Part shown: piece by piece, positions 19,433-31,404 of the stretch | Position numbering within the stretch: the stretch's first letter is position 1 | Layout of the letters: every line of letters begins with the position of its first letter | Assembly (NCBI GenBank): GCA_037447655.1 | Contig: JBBHKE010001496.1 | Location: forward strand, 202,401-236,573 | Direction: 5' to 3' | From: Zygnema cylindricum | Taxonomy: Eukaryota > Streptophyta > Zygnematophyceae > Zygnematales > Zygnemataceae | DNA length: 34,173 bases | The notes under the pieces: model-generated | The model's database searches: none | Told to the model about the DNA's origin: nothing | Seen by the model: only the letters and a program-made list of their open reading frames with translations | Position numbers and translations under genes: made by a program

Positions 19433-20548
19433 AAAAAACAAAATTATTTTGTGGCGCTTCGATAAAAATACCTGGATGGTGCTAGGAATGGGGAATGACT
19501 GCGGACGCGAACAGATTATATATGGACTCAAATCCAGCTAAGACATGTCGTTTTTGATACGCCAAAAGTAAATACACAAGCCCACAGACGGCCAAAAACT
19601 GACCGCTAACATTTTTGAGCCTTTCCGTCTTGCTTCAGTAGACGTCACCTTTTCCGAGTCAGCACTTAAAAGAGTTTAGTCGGCCGCGACGTACGTCGCT
19701 TTGCGACATTGAAACGATCCGAAATTGCGACGAATCTAAATGGCCGATATCCTTGCGACATCTCTAATTGGACGATATCATCATAGAATCGGCATACTAT
19801 AATTCTGGTGTTGTGTATCGGAAATAAATTCATCGCGATGAAACCGATATTTAAAGTTATCGGTTATCAAACGGTGAGGGATCCCGATATATCGCTCAGA
19901 GACCAACAAATTCCTTATCGGCGAATTACTACGCGATGTAAAAGTACTTTATAAAATATTGTATTATATTTATGAATGTATATAGTGTGGTATGCCACGT
20001 ATGACAATCTGTACCATACTCTCTATAACGGAGTTTAGTACAGACAACTATCCGTATAGGTGTGTGAAAACCATACATTTATCGCCAATAGTTATCAGGA
20101 CCATTGTTATCGCGAAGAAAAACCATAACAACATATTGTGCCGATATATAGAGTATCGGTATTTATAAATGTATATAGCATGGTATGCCACGTATGACAA
20201 TCTGTTCCATACTCTCTATAACTGAGTTTAATACAGACAACTATCCGTATAGGTGTGTGAAAACCATACATTTATCGCCAATAGTTATCGGTACCATTGT
20301 TATCGCGAAGAAAAACCGTAACAACATATTGTGCCGATATATAGAGTATCGGTAAAGCAAAAAAGGAATTACTAGTAGTGTTGTGTATCGGTAAGGATTT
20401 GTCGATAACCGACTTGGGCCTTTTTTTGGGTTTCCTATAATCGATGTATTGGTACGATATATCGTTATCGGTGTTATCGCCGATAATTAACCGATAATAT
20501 CGGTTTTTTATCGGCGATAACAACGATATCGATAACTATCGACGATAA
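19433..20548 (+). repeat. 1116-base direct repeat, copy A'
   Basis: Same sequence as 14436-15551 by eye, with no indel (constant offset). Here the nested hAT-like elements continue to their right ends, so this copy, or its right junction, is the ancestral arrangement. Confidence 0.95.
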
Positions 20549-21243
20549 CTGTACAGACCGTACAAATACATTTACGGCCAGTACACTCAACTTTACGTGT
20601 TATTCCCAGGACGCGCCCTTACCCCCTTCCCTCCGATTTCGGTAAAGATTGCGATATTTCCTTGATTATTTATAATTTAAGGGGGTTTTACTTGGGTTTT
20701 ACGCTCCCATACCCGTCCATAATGTCCTTTAGACTATTGTTTTTTTTTGCAAGGTTAGTTACGCCCTCATATCACTTTCATGGTTGCAGTAAATGGCGGT
20801 GGTCTGATACATATGTTCATTTGCTCCGTTCGTCTGTATTTTTTTTAAGTTTGAATAACAAATTTACAATGTAATTTAATATTTTCGTTTCAGTACAATA
20901 GTTATATAACTATGAAGTATTGTTTTTAATTTGTCAACGTTTATGTGTTGTGCTGTCCGTAATAAATTTTAGTTAAACAGATACGGAACAGATTCTTATA
21001 CGTGGCCTGTCATGCTATATAAAGTTAATAATATAATATTGTATGTTATAAAGTACTATTATATGGATACTATATTTTCGTAAAGTTATCACCGATATGG
21101 AATTTGTTGGTCTCGGACCGATTTATCGGGACCTCTGACCGTTCGATAACCAATAACTATCGGTGTCGGTGTTATCGCGATAAATTATTTACCGATACAC
21201 AACACTAATTATTGGCATAAACCCCTACCGACACACAACACTA
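19806..21243. mobile_element. Outer hAT-like element, family 1, host of a nested copy
   Basis: Left end TGGTGTTGTGTATCGG at 19806 and right end CCGACACACAACACTA at 21243, each with small changes from the family consensus. The flanks TATAATTC and TATAAGTT agree at 6 of 8 positions, a decayed target duplication. It is interrupted by the element at 20376-21207. Confidence 0.75.
20376..21207. mobile_element. Inner hAT-like element, family 1
   Basis: TAGTGTTGTGTATCGGTAA to TTACCGATACACAACACTA. The flanks ATTACTAG and ATTATTGG agree at 6 of 8 positions. The middle (20549-20900) is AT-rich unique sequence without a transposase frame. Confidence 0.82.
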
Positions 21244-21251
21244 TATAAGTT

Positions 21252-22493
21252 TGTAATACATTCGCTCGTACCTTCGCCATACCTCCTAGGTTCGGAAACG
21301 TGAAGGTGATTTCTCATTTATGCATAACCTCCAAGGGGCGTCAAAGTATGGTGTAAAATGTCCCGTGTTGAGAATATTGGATAACCATTTATGAATTTAG
21401 AAACGGACGACCCAAATTACTTATAAGAGGGATCGATGTCAATTTTAAGACTTTTAAAATATTTTTTTGGACAAACGGTCGTTTAAAACGGTTGTCTTGA
21501 ACGCCGTTAATACTTTTATTGTCGATAGAAAAAGTGACGACGACTGCCCGACGACCGTCCTATTCGCCAACACAAAATATAGTAGTACCTCATAAAATAT
21601 AAGCATAGTCTGGAACTTCCTGTCGCTATCAAACTTGCCCGTGTTGTCGACATTTTTCCACGAATATGCGTTGTAGGCATAGAAGTATGACACGTTGAGT
21701 ACCCCATGGCACAAATTGTTTTCATTTTAGGGTAACCTTCCATCAGTAATCGTACGGTCAAGTTTACTGGCAGTAATATTCGTAACACCTTTCCATCAGG
21801 TCGTGCCAGTGAAGCAAAAAATGCTTACGTGTTAGATTGCGATTGGTACCACGTAGGATCCTTTTGAGCCGCTCTGGATTAATGACAGGTTTGAAAAGTA
21901 CAAAATCTCAACTGCGTATCTGAACGGGCGAACGCAAATTAAAATATATAGTAGGGTCACGATAATATACAATATGTACATCCTTGTATTTGTCGTTGTA
22001 CCAGCGGGTAATGAAAACCGTTGCAAGATGTTAATTCGTACAAATGTTCGTGAATGTACCATTTGTATGTTCATGTATTATCGCTGTACCAGTGGAGGCG
22101 TGAAAGGATGTCATACAACCAAGATTTTGTCGTCGAACATGGTGGCTTTGATGTCAAAAGGTACACGCCATTTGCAACATGTAAGTTTATAGCTTCACGT
22201 TTGTCGCGGATCGACTCTGAATTTTACAAGTGGACCTATACACGCGTCTAGTAAGCGCAAAGTTTCCTTTTGAGGACAGTCGGAGGAGACTCGCCACGTA
22301 CTGGATAAAATGGGCGTTTGCGTCGAAATTTCAAAATCGGATGGTGGAAGTTTCGCCCGAAAGTATGGAGAATCTTAAGGGATTTGTGGTAAACATCATT
22401 TGTAAAAAAAAAAAAAAAATTGTACGGCTTAGTACGGAAAAAGGTATTTTTTCCAGTAAACAACCCCACTTTTCGCCTGATAGAAGGTTACCC
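21252..22493. other. Unassigned GTAC-rich sequence
   Basis: Several overlapping open frames (21516-21788 -, 22230-22550 +) with no family resemblance. The composition matches the 4400-14302 element block, so decayed long inverted-repeat elements are the likely content. Confidence 0.35.
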
Positions 22494-23445
22494 TTAGGGT
22501 ACGTCCCCATGTATTTAAAGTATCTACTTTTCTTTGTCTTTTTGCCCTAAAATTTAGGCAACTTTGACAAAAACTTTAGCCGTACGAGAAAATCATTTTA
22601 ACCAAAGTAGAGTGAACCTCAATTCATACTTTGGATGTACGGCGTGTTTGTTGTTATGTGAATGCATTTTGGCGTTTTCCACTTTACGACCCCTGGGCAA
22701 GAGAATCCAGCCCAAAAAAAACTTTATCCAAAATCACCTCGAGGGGGTGATTTTAGTTAAAGTATCGCCTAAACAGCGAATGAAAAATGACCCAAGCACG
22801 CGCCACAAGAGTGGGAAAATGTTAGGACGAGGGAGAGTCCTCTCTATTTTTCTCCATGTCCGTCACGCGCATGTACGGAAAAAAAATGCAGGGATCTCGG
22901 ACCTCCACTTTCATTCATGGGGTCCTTTTCAAAAGTTTGCGCCGTCGTCTCCTCCCCTTTCCCTCTCACACTATCGCTTTTATCTCACACTATTTAGAAT
23001 GAGAAGCGACGATATTGGTATAAAATGAAAGATATTTTAAAAATATTATTTTTGACAATTCTTAGGATTGTTTTTAATGGCAAATCGAGTGAGAAAAGTA
23101 GAAAAAACGAAATCGGGAAACCATGGCGGAAAGTTATTGAATCAGTGACGTCGACGTTGTCACAAGTGAGCATGACGTCACAATGTCACGAAACCCTAAA
23201 CATCTACAATTTCACATAAATGTAGACGTCTACCACTGTCGCTGTTTTTGTTGGCGTCACTAATCGTCGGAAGTTTAGCAGTCGTCTTGAATCGTCACAG
23301 GTTGTACCTACGTCTACAACCGTCACATTTCAAAGTTCCGATTTCATTTTCGCACATAGGGACGCTCGTCAAAGTAGTACGGAGAATCTTCACTACAGTC
23401 CAAAATACATTATCAAAGTACCGATTACATGGGGACGTACCCTTA
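22494..23445 (+). mobile_element. Long inverted-repeat element, subfamily B, copy 2
   Basis: The left end TTAGGGTACGTCCCCATGTA is mirrored by ACATGGGGACGTACCCTTA at the right. It is collinear, in opposite orientation, with 6791-7753. It contains TGACGTCGACGTTGTCACA..TGACGTCA and TGTAGACGTCTAC. No transposase frame. Confidence 0.8.
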
Positions 23446-24531
23446 TTTGAAGGATATCGTGCTGAATGCGAATTCGCTTCGATACGCATCTTTCATTGGT
23501 GCAGACAATCGATTTAGATGTACGGACATTTATTCCAAAATGTGCGTATGTGGTACATCTCAGTGCGTCCACTGTCCCGTTTCTGTAATCAGAAAAATGC
23601 TGACGTGCCTGTCTGTCATTATCAACGAATGACATGGCCGTTAGCAAATAGTTCCGGGACTTTCCGTACAGAATGGGCCCACTTGAAGCTTCGGCCCGAA
23701 ACCCGAATCCGGACAAGCGAATTTTCACTGAGAGTCTGGCTTGGAAAATCAAAAGAAACTTTTACTTCCAATCCGACTGACCGACGAAACATTCGACGGT
23801 CAGGATCAAATATTGGCAGTTTACTTGCAGAACTATAGGGCGTGCACGGACCGGAAAAATCGTAAACCGGAGAGTTGCACCGACAATACCGCAAGTCTGC
23901 TGAGTTTTGTTGCCAGATGTCGACAAGAAAACTGTACGGCTCAAGGACAACGGTCGGAAAAAGCCCCAAAAGAGTTTGAATATTTTGCACGGACCTTTTT
24001 ACATCAATCGAAGTACGGCTTTGTACCCGAACCATTGGCAAATTTGTACCTCCCCGGCGCATAAAACATTGAACCATGTTCCGTACAATAACGTTAAACA
24101 ATAATTCGGTCATGTTTTTTGGCTAATTTTGTCCCCAATGCGTACAAAATAGTACTTGATTCGGACAGTAAAGTACCGTACCTGCTGGGCTTTGTCTCAT
24201 TTTAGATTTACTCTACAGATATTGTACAATAGCTGTTTAATCACAGTACGGTACCTGTCGGACCCTGTTTCAGCACAAGTACAGATTCTGTACGGAACAT
24301 GGCTCATCGCAAATTTCCATTACGACACGTGTACGGAGTCTGGCTCACTGCACTTATTAGTCTACTCTGTCTTTCTCTCTGCAATTTTTTTTGTCGTTTT
24401 CTGTCGTCTCTATGGTGCTGCCGCTGCCATACTTTTTTATTTTTTGTGATCTTTTGTAACATTGCCTCACAAGCTAGAAGACATTGTGAAGGATGACGAA
24501 TGCATGCAAATTTGTTGTTTAATTATATAGT
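23446..24531. other. Unassigned GTAC-rich sequence with a 107-codon frame
   Basis: The + frame 23741-24064 is charged and Cys/Arg/Gln-containing but not recognised, and it overlaps an open minus frame (24113-23622). GTAC words continue to about 24330. No decision is possible on whether any of it is coding. Confidence 0.3.
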
Positions 24532-24543
24532 TCTATCTCTCTC

Positions 24544-24599
<56 letters not shown>

Positions 24600-24608
24600 T
24601 CTCTCTCC

Positions 24609-24653
<45 letters not shown>

Positions 24654-24691
24654 TCTCTCTCCCTCTCTGTCTCTCTCTCTTTCTTTCTTTC
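24532..24691 (+). repeat. CT microsatellite
   Basis: CTCTCT with occasional CCCTCT and GTCTCT units over 160 bases, including a partly duplicated block (CCCTCTCTCTCCCTCTCTGT occurs twice). Confidence 0.9.
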
Positions 24692-24757
24692 AAATACGAT
24701 TTTTTTTTTTACCGACGTTAGGGTTATGACAAGAAAACATCTCTCAAATGGAAACAC

Positions 24758-24840
24758 CACCTCTCTCTCTTCCTCTCCCTCTCTCTCCCTCTCTCTCCCT
24801 CTCTCCTCCTACCCTCCTCTCTCTCTGCGTCTCTCTCCCC
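24758..24840 (+). repeat. Second CT-rich tract
   Basis: CCTCTCTCTCTTCCTCTCCC-type units following a 65-base spacer after the first CT array. Confidence 0.85.
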
Positions 24841-25164
24841 CCTTAGAATTTAAGCCATCATCTTATTTGAAATTGTAGTTTTCACAGTTTCAAAAATTCA
24901 AATATAGAGAATCGACAAAAATAGGAAAAACTTTTTCGAATCAATATTTCACATATTTAAAAAAAACAGAAAAGAAAAAAGAAACACTACTCTAAAAATA
25001 GAAGTAGATTAACTAACAGAAATATGAGGTTTAAAAAACTATCAAAAATCTCGCAAAAAAGAAAGCCTTAACTGGTAGAGAGAAGATTATTTAGAGAAAA
25101 AAAATAAAAAAAATACAAACATGAGCCAATTGTAATTTTCGAGTTTTATATGTTCCGTTTAAGC
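24841..25164. other. AT-rich spacer upstream of the BSK promoter repeat
   Basis: A-rich with no gene or element recognised. Confidence 0.5.
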
Positions 25165-25515
25165 ACTTCAGGGAATCATTTTAGGGTTTAAAACAGCCGT
25201 TTTAGGGTTTTCAACTATTGCTTTTAGGGTTTTAAATGATTCTTTAGGGTTTACATGTTGTTTCGCGGTTCAAACGACCGTTTTGGATTGACGTTTTAGG
25301 GTTTGAAACGACCGTTTTTTTGTCCAAACGATCTTCCCGGGTTTAAGCAACTGTTTCATGGTTTAAACGACCGTTTTAGGGTTTCAAACGATCCTTTAGG
25401 GTTTCTAACGACCGTTTAGGGTTTAAACGACCGTTTTAGGGTTTTAAACAACCCTTTAAGGGTGTAAACAACTGTTCTAGGGCCTGAGGCGACCCTTTTA
25501 GGGTTTGAGGTGACG
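25165..25515 (+). promoter_or_regulatory. Telomere-like minisatellite (telo-box array) upstream of the BSK gene
   Basis: About 16 diverged units of about 20 bases with consensus near AACGACCGTTTTAGGGTTT; many contain TTTAGGGTTT, the reverse of the telo-box AAACCCTAAA. The array ends 27 bases before the BSK start codon, so it occupies the presumed promoter and 5' UTR. Telomere-repeat-binding proteins of plants bind such boxes and are known to recruit Polycomb complexes. Whether that happens here is inference. Confidence 0.75.
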
Positions 25516-25541
25516 TCCTGTTTTGGCGGGGAGCTGGACCA

Positions 25542-25683
25542 ATGGGCGCCTTGTTTAGCACGTGCCTTTCTGGAGGTCAAGATGAGTCTGTACGGAATGT
25601 AAAAAATCAGCCGACGAATGAGAAGCCGGCTCTCGAATCAGAGCCAGAAATGCCAGCTGGCAAAACCGAGGTTGTACAGCCAG
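25542..25683 (+). CDS. BSK exon 1
   Basis: Encodes residues 1-47 plus one base, starting [20 protein letters not shown] and ending AGKTEVVQP. The start context ACCAATGGGC is favourable. Donor CCAG|GTTAGT. Confidence 0.88.
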
Positions 25684-28600
25684 GTTAGTGGACATTTGAT
25701 TTGTTTTCTTTTTTTGGTATGTATATAATTTGGCAACGTTCGATTGTTTTTCTTTCCTTTGACTCTTTTTCTAGTACAATTAGTAGTATGTTTGGGACAT
25801 TTCATTATTTTTCTCCCACGATCTTTATTAGTTTGTTTATGACTTTTGGTTCTTTGTCTTTTGCAATTTGTAATACTTTTGTGACAATTGAATATTTTCT
25901 ATTACAACCTTCATTAATATGGTTGTGACTTTTAATTCGATTGTTATTACAATAAGTAGTATGTTTATGGCATTTGACTTTTTTCCTATGATCACTAACA
26001 CGTTCGCAACATTTAATTCGTTTTCTTTTACAATTAGTAATATGTTTGTGACATTTTATCGTTTTTAAAGTACAATTGGTGATATGTTTGTATTTATTGA
26101 TTGTTTTCCTGTTCCAAATAGTGTTATGTTTGTGAGGTTTGATTCTTTCTTTTATAAATAACAGGAATATGTTTGTGGCATTTGCTTGTTTTTCTATTAC
26201 AATATGTTTGTAATTTTTGATTCTTTTTCTATTACAATGAGTAATATGTTTGTGGCATTTGATCGTTTTCCTATAACAATTACTAACACGTTTTAGCATT
26301 TGATTATTTTACAATCACGATTAGGAGTATGTTTGTAACATCTGATTCTTTCTCTATTACAAGTACTAATATGTTTGTGACATTTATTTAGATATTTTGA
26401 TGAAGATGCTCTTTTTTGGTACACTTTGTATAACGTTTTGGAAAATTTGTTCATTTGTGTGGGAATTTTATTTCATTTTCTGCACATTTTTGCATTTTTT
26501 GTGCATTGACCATTTGTGCAACATATTGGGACGACTTTCATGTTTTCTTGATTTTCTTATACACTTTTGTATGGTTTTTTTGCGTTTTTCTCTCTTTTTA
26601 CATGTATGTACATATCGTCTCCCTCCCTCTATGTCTATAGCTGTTTTTATAAAGTTTGATATTTCTAGTATGTATCAATACTTTAGAAATGTTGACCTTT
26701 GAATTCGATTAAAATTGTTTACTTAAGATGCACACATTCAAATATGTCAATTTCTTAACATTCTTATGTCAGTTTTTGACAATTCTTACCGTCACACTCT
26801 TGTTTTTGTCTTCAAATTCTCTTCAAATGCTCGACACTTTTTATTATTAGGTCATCGTAGCTTAAGGACACAGTTGCATTATTATATTTTTGATATCATT
26901 TCTTCATGTTTGTTTAAAGTTTTTATATTTAATCAAAGTTTCGGATATCCGTCCAAACTTTTCGATACAAGTTCTCACCTGTTGACAACCGTTTCAAGTT
27001 GTCAGGTTTTCTCTTTTCTTTCGATATCCATTTTCCGATATTCTTTTGAACTTCTCAAATGATTTTCTTCTTTCACGTTTCAATATTTGGTGAAATTTCT
27101 CGATATTTTTTTATAACTTGTCATTGTTACTTGCTTATCAATATTACTTTAACGTAATTTTATTTTATTTTTTAAATTTTGCAGAAGTTTTACCACCGAA
27201 GCCTCCTTCTCCAAAACCGGGACCGCTGGTATTTCAACGATATACATATGAACAACTCGCTATTGCAACTAATAACTTCAGGTAATTTTCTCCCTCTTCC
27301 TCTCTCTCCCACTTTCCCCATCGTCTCCCTCTCCCTCTTCTCCTCTCTTTCTCTCCTCTCCCTCTATCCCTCTCCCTCTATCCCTCTCCCTCTCCTCTTC
27401 TCTCCCTCTCCCACTCCTCTCCCTCTCCCTCTCACTCTCTCTCTTCCTCTCCGCCTCTCCCCCTCTCTCCCTCTCCTCTCCCTCTCCCTGTCCCTCTCCC
27501 CCTCCCTCTTTCTCTCCTTCTCCCTCTTCCTCTTCCTTGACCTCTCCCTCTCCCTCTCCCTCCCCCCCCTGCTCTCGCTCTCTCTGCCATTCCCTCTCTC
27601 TGTTCTCGCCCTGTCCTTCTCCCACTCCTTCTCCCACTCCCTTTGTCCTCTACCTCTCCCTCTCGCTCTCTCTCTGTCTCCCTCCCTCTCTCTCTCCCTC
27701 TCTGTCTCTTCCTCATCTCTCTCCCTCTCCTACTCCCTCTGCCTCACCCTCTTCCTCTCTCTCTCTCTCCCTCCATCTCCCTTTTCCTTTCCCTCCTCTT
27801 ACTCTCCCTCTCCCTCTACCTCACCCTCTCCACTCTCCCTCCCTCCCTCTCCCATTTCCTTTCCCTCTCTCTCTATCCCCCTTCCCCTCCCTCTTTTTGT
27901 CTCTCTTTTGCCCTCCCTCTCTCCCTCACCCACCACCACCTTCTTCCTCCCTATTCAAATAAAAAGAAAAATATGAGTTTTCTAAATATTGAGGGAGGGA
28001 AGAGGGAGAGAGGTAGAGAGGGAGGAGAGAGGGATGGGGAGAGAAGGATTAGCAGTTAGGGATGGGGCAAGGATGGGGAGAGAGGGAGGTGGAGTGTGAA
28101 ACTCTGAGACCTCCATAAGTCCTCAGAGTGGACAGCTTCCAAGAAGCCTCTAGGATAACCTTGACCCCTTTGTGTTTCAGCAAAAACAACTACCACCCTG
28201 GCAGACAAAAACTTTGACCCACTTCACCCCTGTGAAGGCAAAACTCCTTTGAGTCGATAGCAAAAAGAATCTCTGAATTTGCTCCTCGAGCAGTAAGTTA
28301 TGGAGGGTCAAAGTTGACCTTTTGTACAGAAGCTTTCTGGGAGAGAGGGTCCTATCTCCTCATTTTTCTAAGTCCTATCTCTCTCACAGACTCTATCTAC
28401 TGATGTACGGAGCCAATCAGAATGCAGTTCCGTACATAAAAGTACAGCTGCCAATCAGAATGCAGTTCCGTACACAAAAGTACAGCTGCCGGTGTACTTT
28501 CTGTACGAACTCTGTACGACTTGGCCTAAATGTCGACACGTGGTATGTTCGAATTCGCTCCCGTTATCCTCGGAGATGCCGCGATCCAATGTAATTCCGC

Positions 28601-28807
28601 CACGTGTCATCCGATGTGGCGATGTCCACAAACCGCGGAAATCCTCTTCCGCGATCTCGGCGTTAATTCCGGCCGTCCGATTAAATTCATATTTTTATGG
28701 TGGGCAGAGAAAAGTTTTTGTTGGAAAAGGTTGGGCCGTTGAGGAAGTTTTTGCTTGTAAGATACTTATATGTGCATGTGTGTCGATATACATATATATA
28801 TATATAC

Positions 28808-28838
<31 letters not shown>

Positions 28839-29701
28839 CATATATATGTATGTATATATATGTATATATGTATATACATATATATATACATATACACATA
28901 TATATACATATATATACATACATATATATACATATATATACATACATATATATACATATATTTATGTATATATATCTATGTATGTGTATATAGTGTGTTT
29001 GTGTATATATATGTACATATTATGTATATAGGCATATACATATATATATATACATGTATATACATATGTATACATTTATACATTCACACATATTTACATA
29101 TATATATTCTTACATATGTATATGTATATGCATTCAGTTATACATGTATGTATATATGTATTTATATTCATATATATGTAAATGTCTGTAAATGTACAAA
29201 TGTATTCTTATGTATATATGTGTACATATGTATGTATAATATTTACATATATATACCTATGTATATATGTACACATTTATATGTTTTTATATGTAATATG
29301 ATTTTTTATTTATATATGTTTTGTTATGTATATAAGTGTATATGTATGTATATATATGGATATACTGTCATTTTATATTTGTTTGCTAAAAGAACCGCCG
29401 ATCAAGATTTTTTTTTTCTTGTAGGATATTTGTTTTGATTTCTATTTTTGTTTTCCAAAAGATTTGCCTATCACGGAAGTTTTTCTTGTAAGATAAACAT
29501 GTTTCGGATTCTTTTTTATCAGTTTTTTATTCATTTTTTTTGCCAAATGGGTATGGACTAGGGCATGTTTTCGTAAGGTAATTTTGTGGTGGTTTTTGAC
29601 AGTTATTTTCAGTTTTCGAGGGGTTATTAGTGCGTTTCAGAGTTTTTTTTTTTTTCACAATGGAGTGATTTTTTTTACCACTCCCTGAATGAGGAAATGG
29701 G

Positions 29702-29779
<78 letters not shown>

Positions 29780-31369
29780 ACTTTACAAAAAATCATAAGT
29801 GTACTTTTCATATATTGATATATATATATATATATATATATTTGTTTTTTTTTTCCTCTTGTTGATAGCTAATTTTGGGTAATAGGACCATTTTTTCGGG
29901 TAATAATTTTACATTTGGTTTAGAAAAGCCACTTTGTGGTTTGGAATGTTGATATTTGGTTTGAAAATGTCGATATTTTGTCAAAAAAATTCAATGTTTT
30001 GTCAAGAATGCCGATTTTTGGTTCAAAAAGACAAAAAATTGTTCGAAAACTTGGATTGAAACTGTCAATTTCTCGTCCCAACAAATGACAAGATTCGGGG
30101 TCAAATCGTGAAATTTTGAAAACTTGGACAAATTTCCTTTTGTTTTGTTTTCTTTATTTTTTTATTTACTTTTTTTGCAGGAGGAGGTAGAGAAAGTGGG
30201 AAAACTTCGATATAGCGGTTTAGTCTCTCTCGTAGGATTTTGCAGTTACGGGTCGACTCGTCTTTTAGTGGCCGAATTTATGCCCAAATCGACCCTCACC
30301 CAACACCTTTTCCATTGTGAGTTTTAGGGTTTTTATTGTTTTTAGGTTTTTTAACGGGTTTTTAGAGTTGTTTATAATTTTGTTGAGAGTTTTCAGGGTC
30401 GTTAGGGGAGTTTTTAGGATTTTTTGATGCCCAATTTATTGCGCAAATTAACGCTTCCCCAATAACTGTGTTTCACTGAGTTTTGATTTGTAGAGTTTTT
30501 TAGGGTTTTTTTTTGGATTTCTGGGCTTCGATAGGGCTTTTAGGCTTTCACAGGGTTTTTGTTACTCTGTCAGACTCATGACTGGGTAAATTTGCTCCGT
30601 TTTATATGCTCATTTAGGGTTTTCTTAAGGTTCTTTTTTTTTAAACTCGTTTTAATTAATACTTTTTTTGTTTTGTTTTTTTTTTTCTTTTTTTTTCTGT
30701 ATATATATTTTTTTAGACGAAAAACGGCCGATGACATGGAGTCAACGGTTAACTGTCGCGTTAATCGTTGCAAAAACGATCGAATTTTTGGCAAATGAGG
30801 GTTTTATATACCCGGATTTAAATGCTTATAGGGTTCTTTTTGATGCAGTAAGTATCTCGTTCCCCCTTTTTTTCCTATTTTCTTCTTATTTTTTTCTATT
30901 TTTTTCATAATTTTACCCCCTTTTTCCCCCATTTTTTCCCTTTTTTTCCTGTTTATCCTATTTTTTTTCCTTTGTCCTGATTTAAGCTCTTTTAGGATTT
31001 TTTTTGAGGCTGTTAAGTAACTCAAATTTTCTTTGATTATTTTTCTCCTTTTTTTCCTATTTTTACCTCCCTTTTTTGCTTTTTTTACCCCATTTTTGCT
31101 ATTTCCCCCCTTTTTTTGCTATTCTTACCCTTTATCCTGTCCTTATTTTTTTTCCCTTCCCTTTTCTATACTTTAATTTCTTTTATTTTAATTTATTTTA
31201 TTTTACTTTTAGTTTAACCCAATTTGATTTTTTTTTTTTTTTTTTTTTCAGGATTTACGTCTCTTTTTATTTTGTTTTGATGCTCTCAAGATATTGTTGA
31301 AATGGAAATTTTAATTAATTTAATGGAAATTAAATTTTGTAATTTGACTGAATTTAATTAATTATATTT

Positions 31370-31404
<35 letters not shown>

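Noticed and set aside
14809-20548. The paired 1116-base repeats as LTRs of a retrotransposon
   Set aside because: No TG..CA ends, primer-binding site, polypurine tract or gag-pol frames; the repeats contain pieces of DNA transposons and end inside one.
24532-24840. Regularly spaced CT blocks considered as a CRISPR-like array
   Set aside because: Simple dinucleotide microsatellite without unique spacers; the genome is eukaryotic.
27179-27976. 265-codon + open frame and overlapping minus frames
   Set aside because: It contains BSK exon 2 in a different frame and is otherwise a C/T microsatellite.
28176-28292. Possible extra BSK exon between TTTCAG and GTAAGT
   Set aside because: The required phase hits a stop after about 12 codons, and no frame resembles the kinase N-lobe.
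28571-28760. Alternative exon 3 reading with a [10 protein letters not shown] segment resembling a beta-3 AVK motif
   Set aside because: Its phase does not fit the donor of exon 3 and the start of exon 4, and the lysine position is Glu. The other frame fits both neighbours and aligns with the RQFLEEA region.
28492-29438. Long open frames rich in Tyr, Ile and Val
   Set aside because: They are translations of the TATATACA microsatellite in BSK intron 3.
30569-30605. CAGACTCATGACTGGGTAAAT as an echo of the exon 5 acceptor
   Set aside because: It shares only ATGAC-TGG-type words with the exon head and needs gaps; too weak to list.
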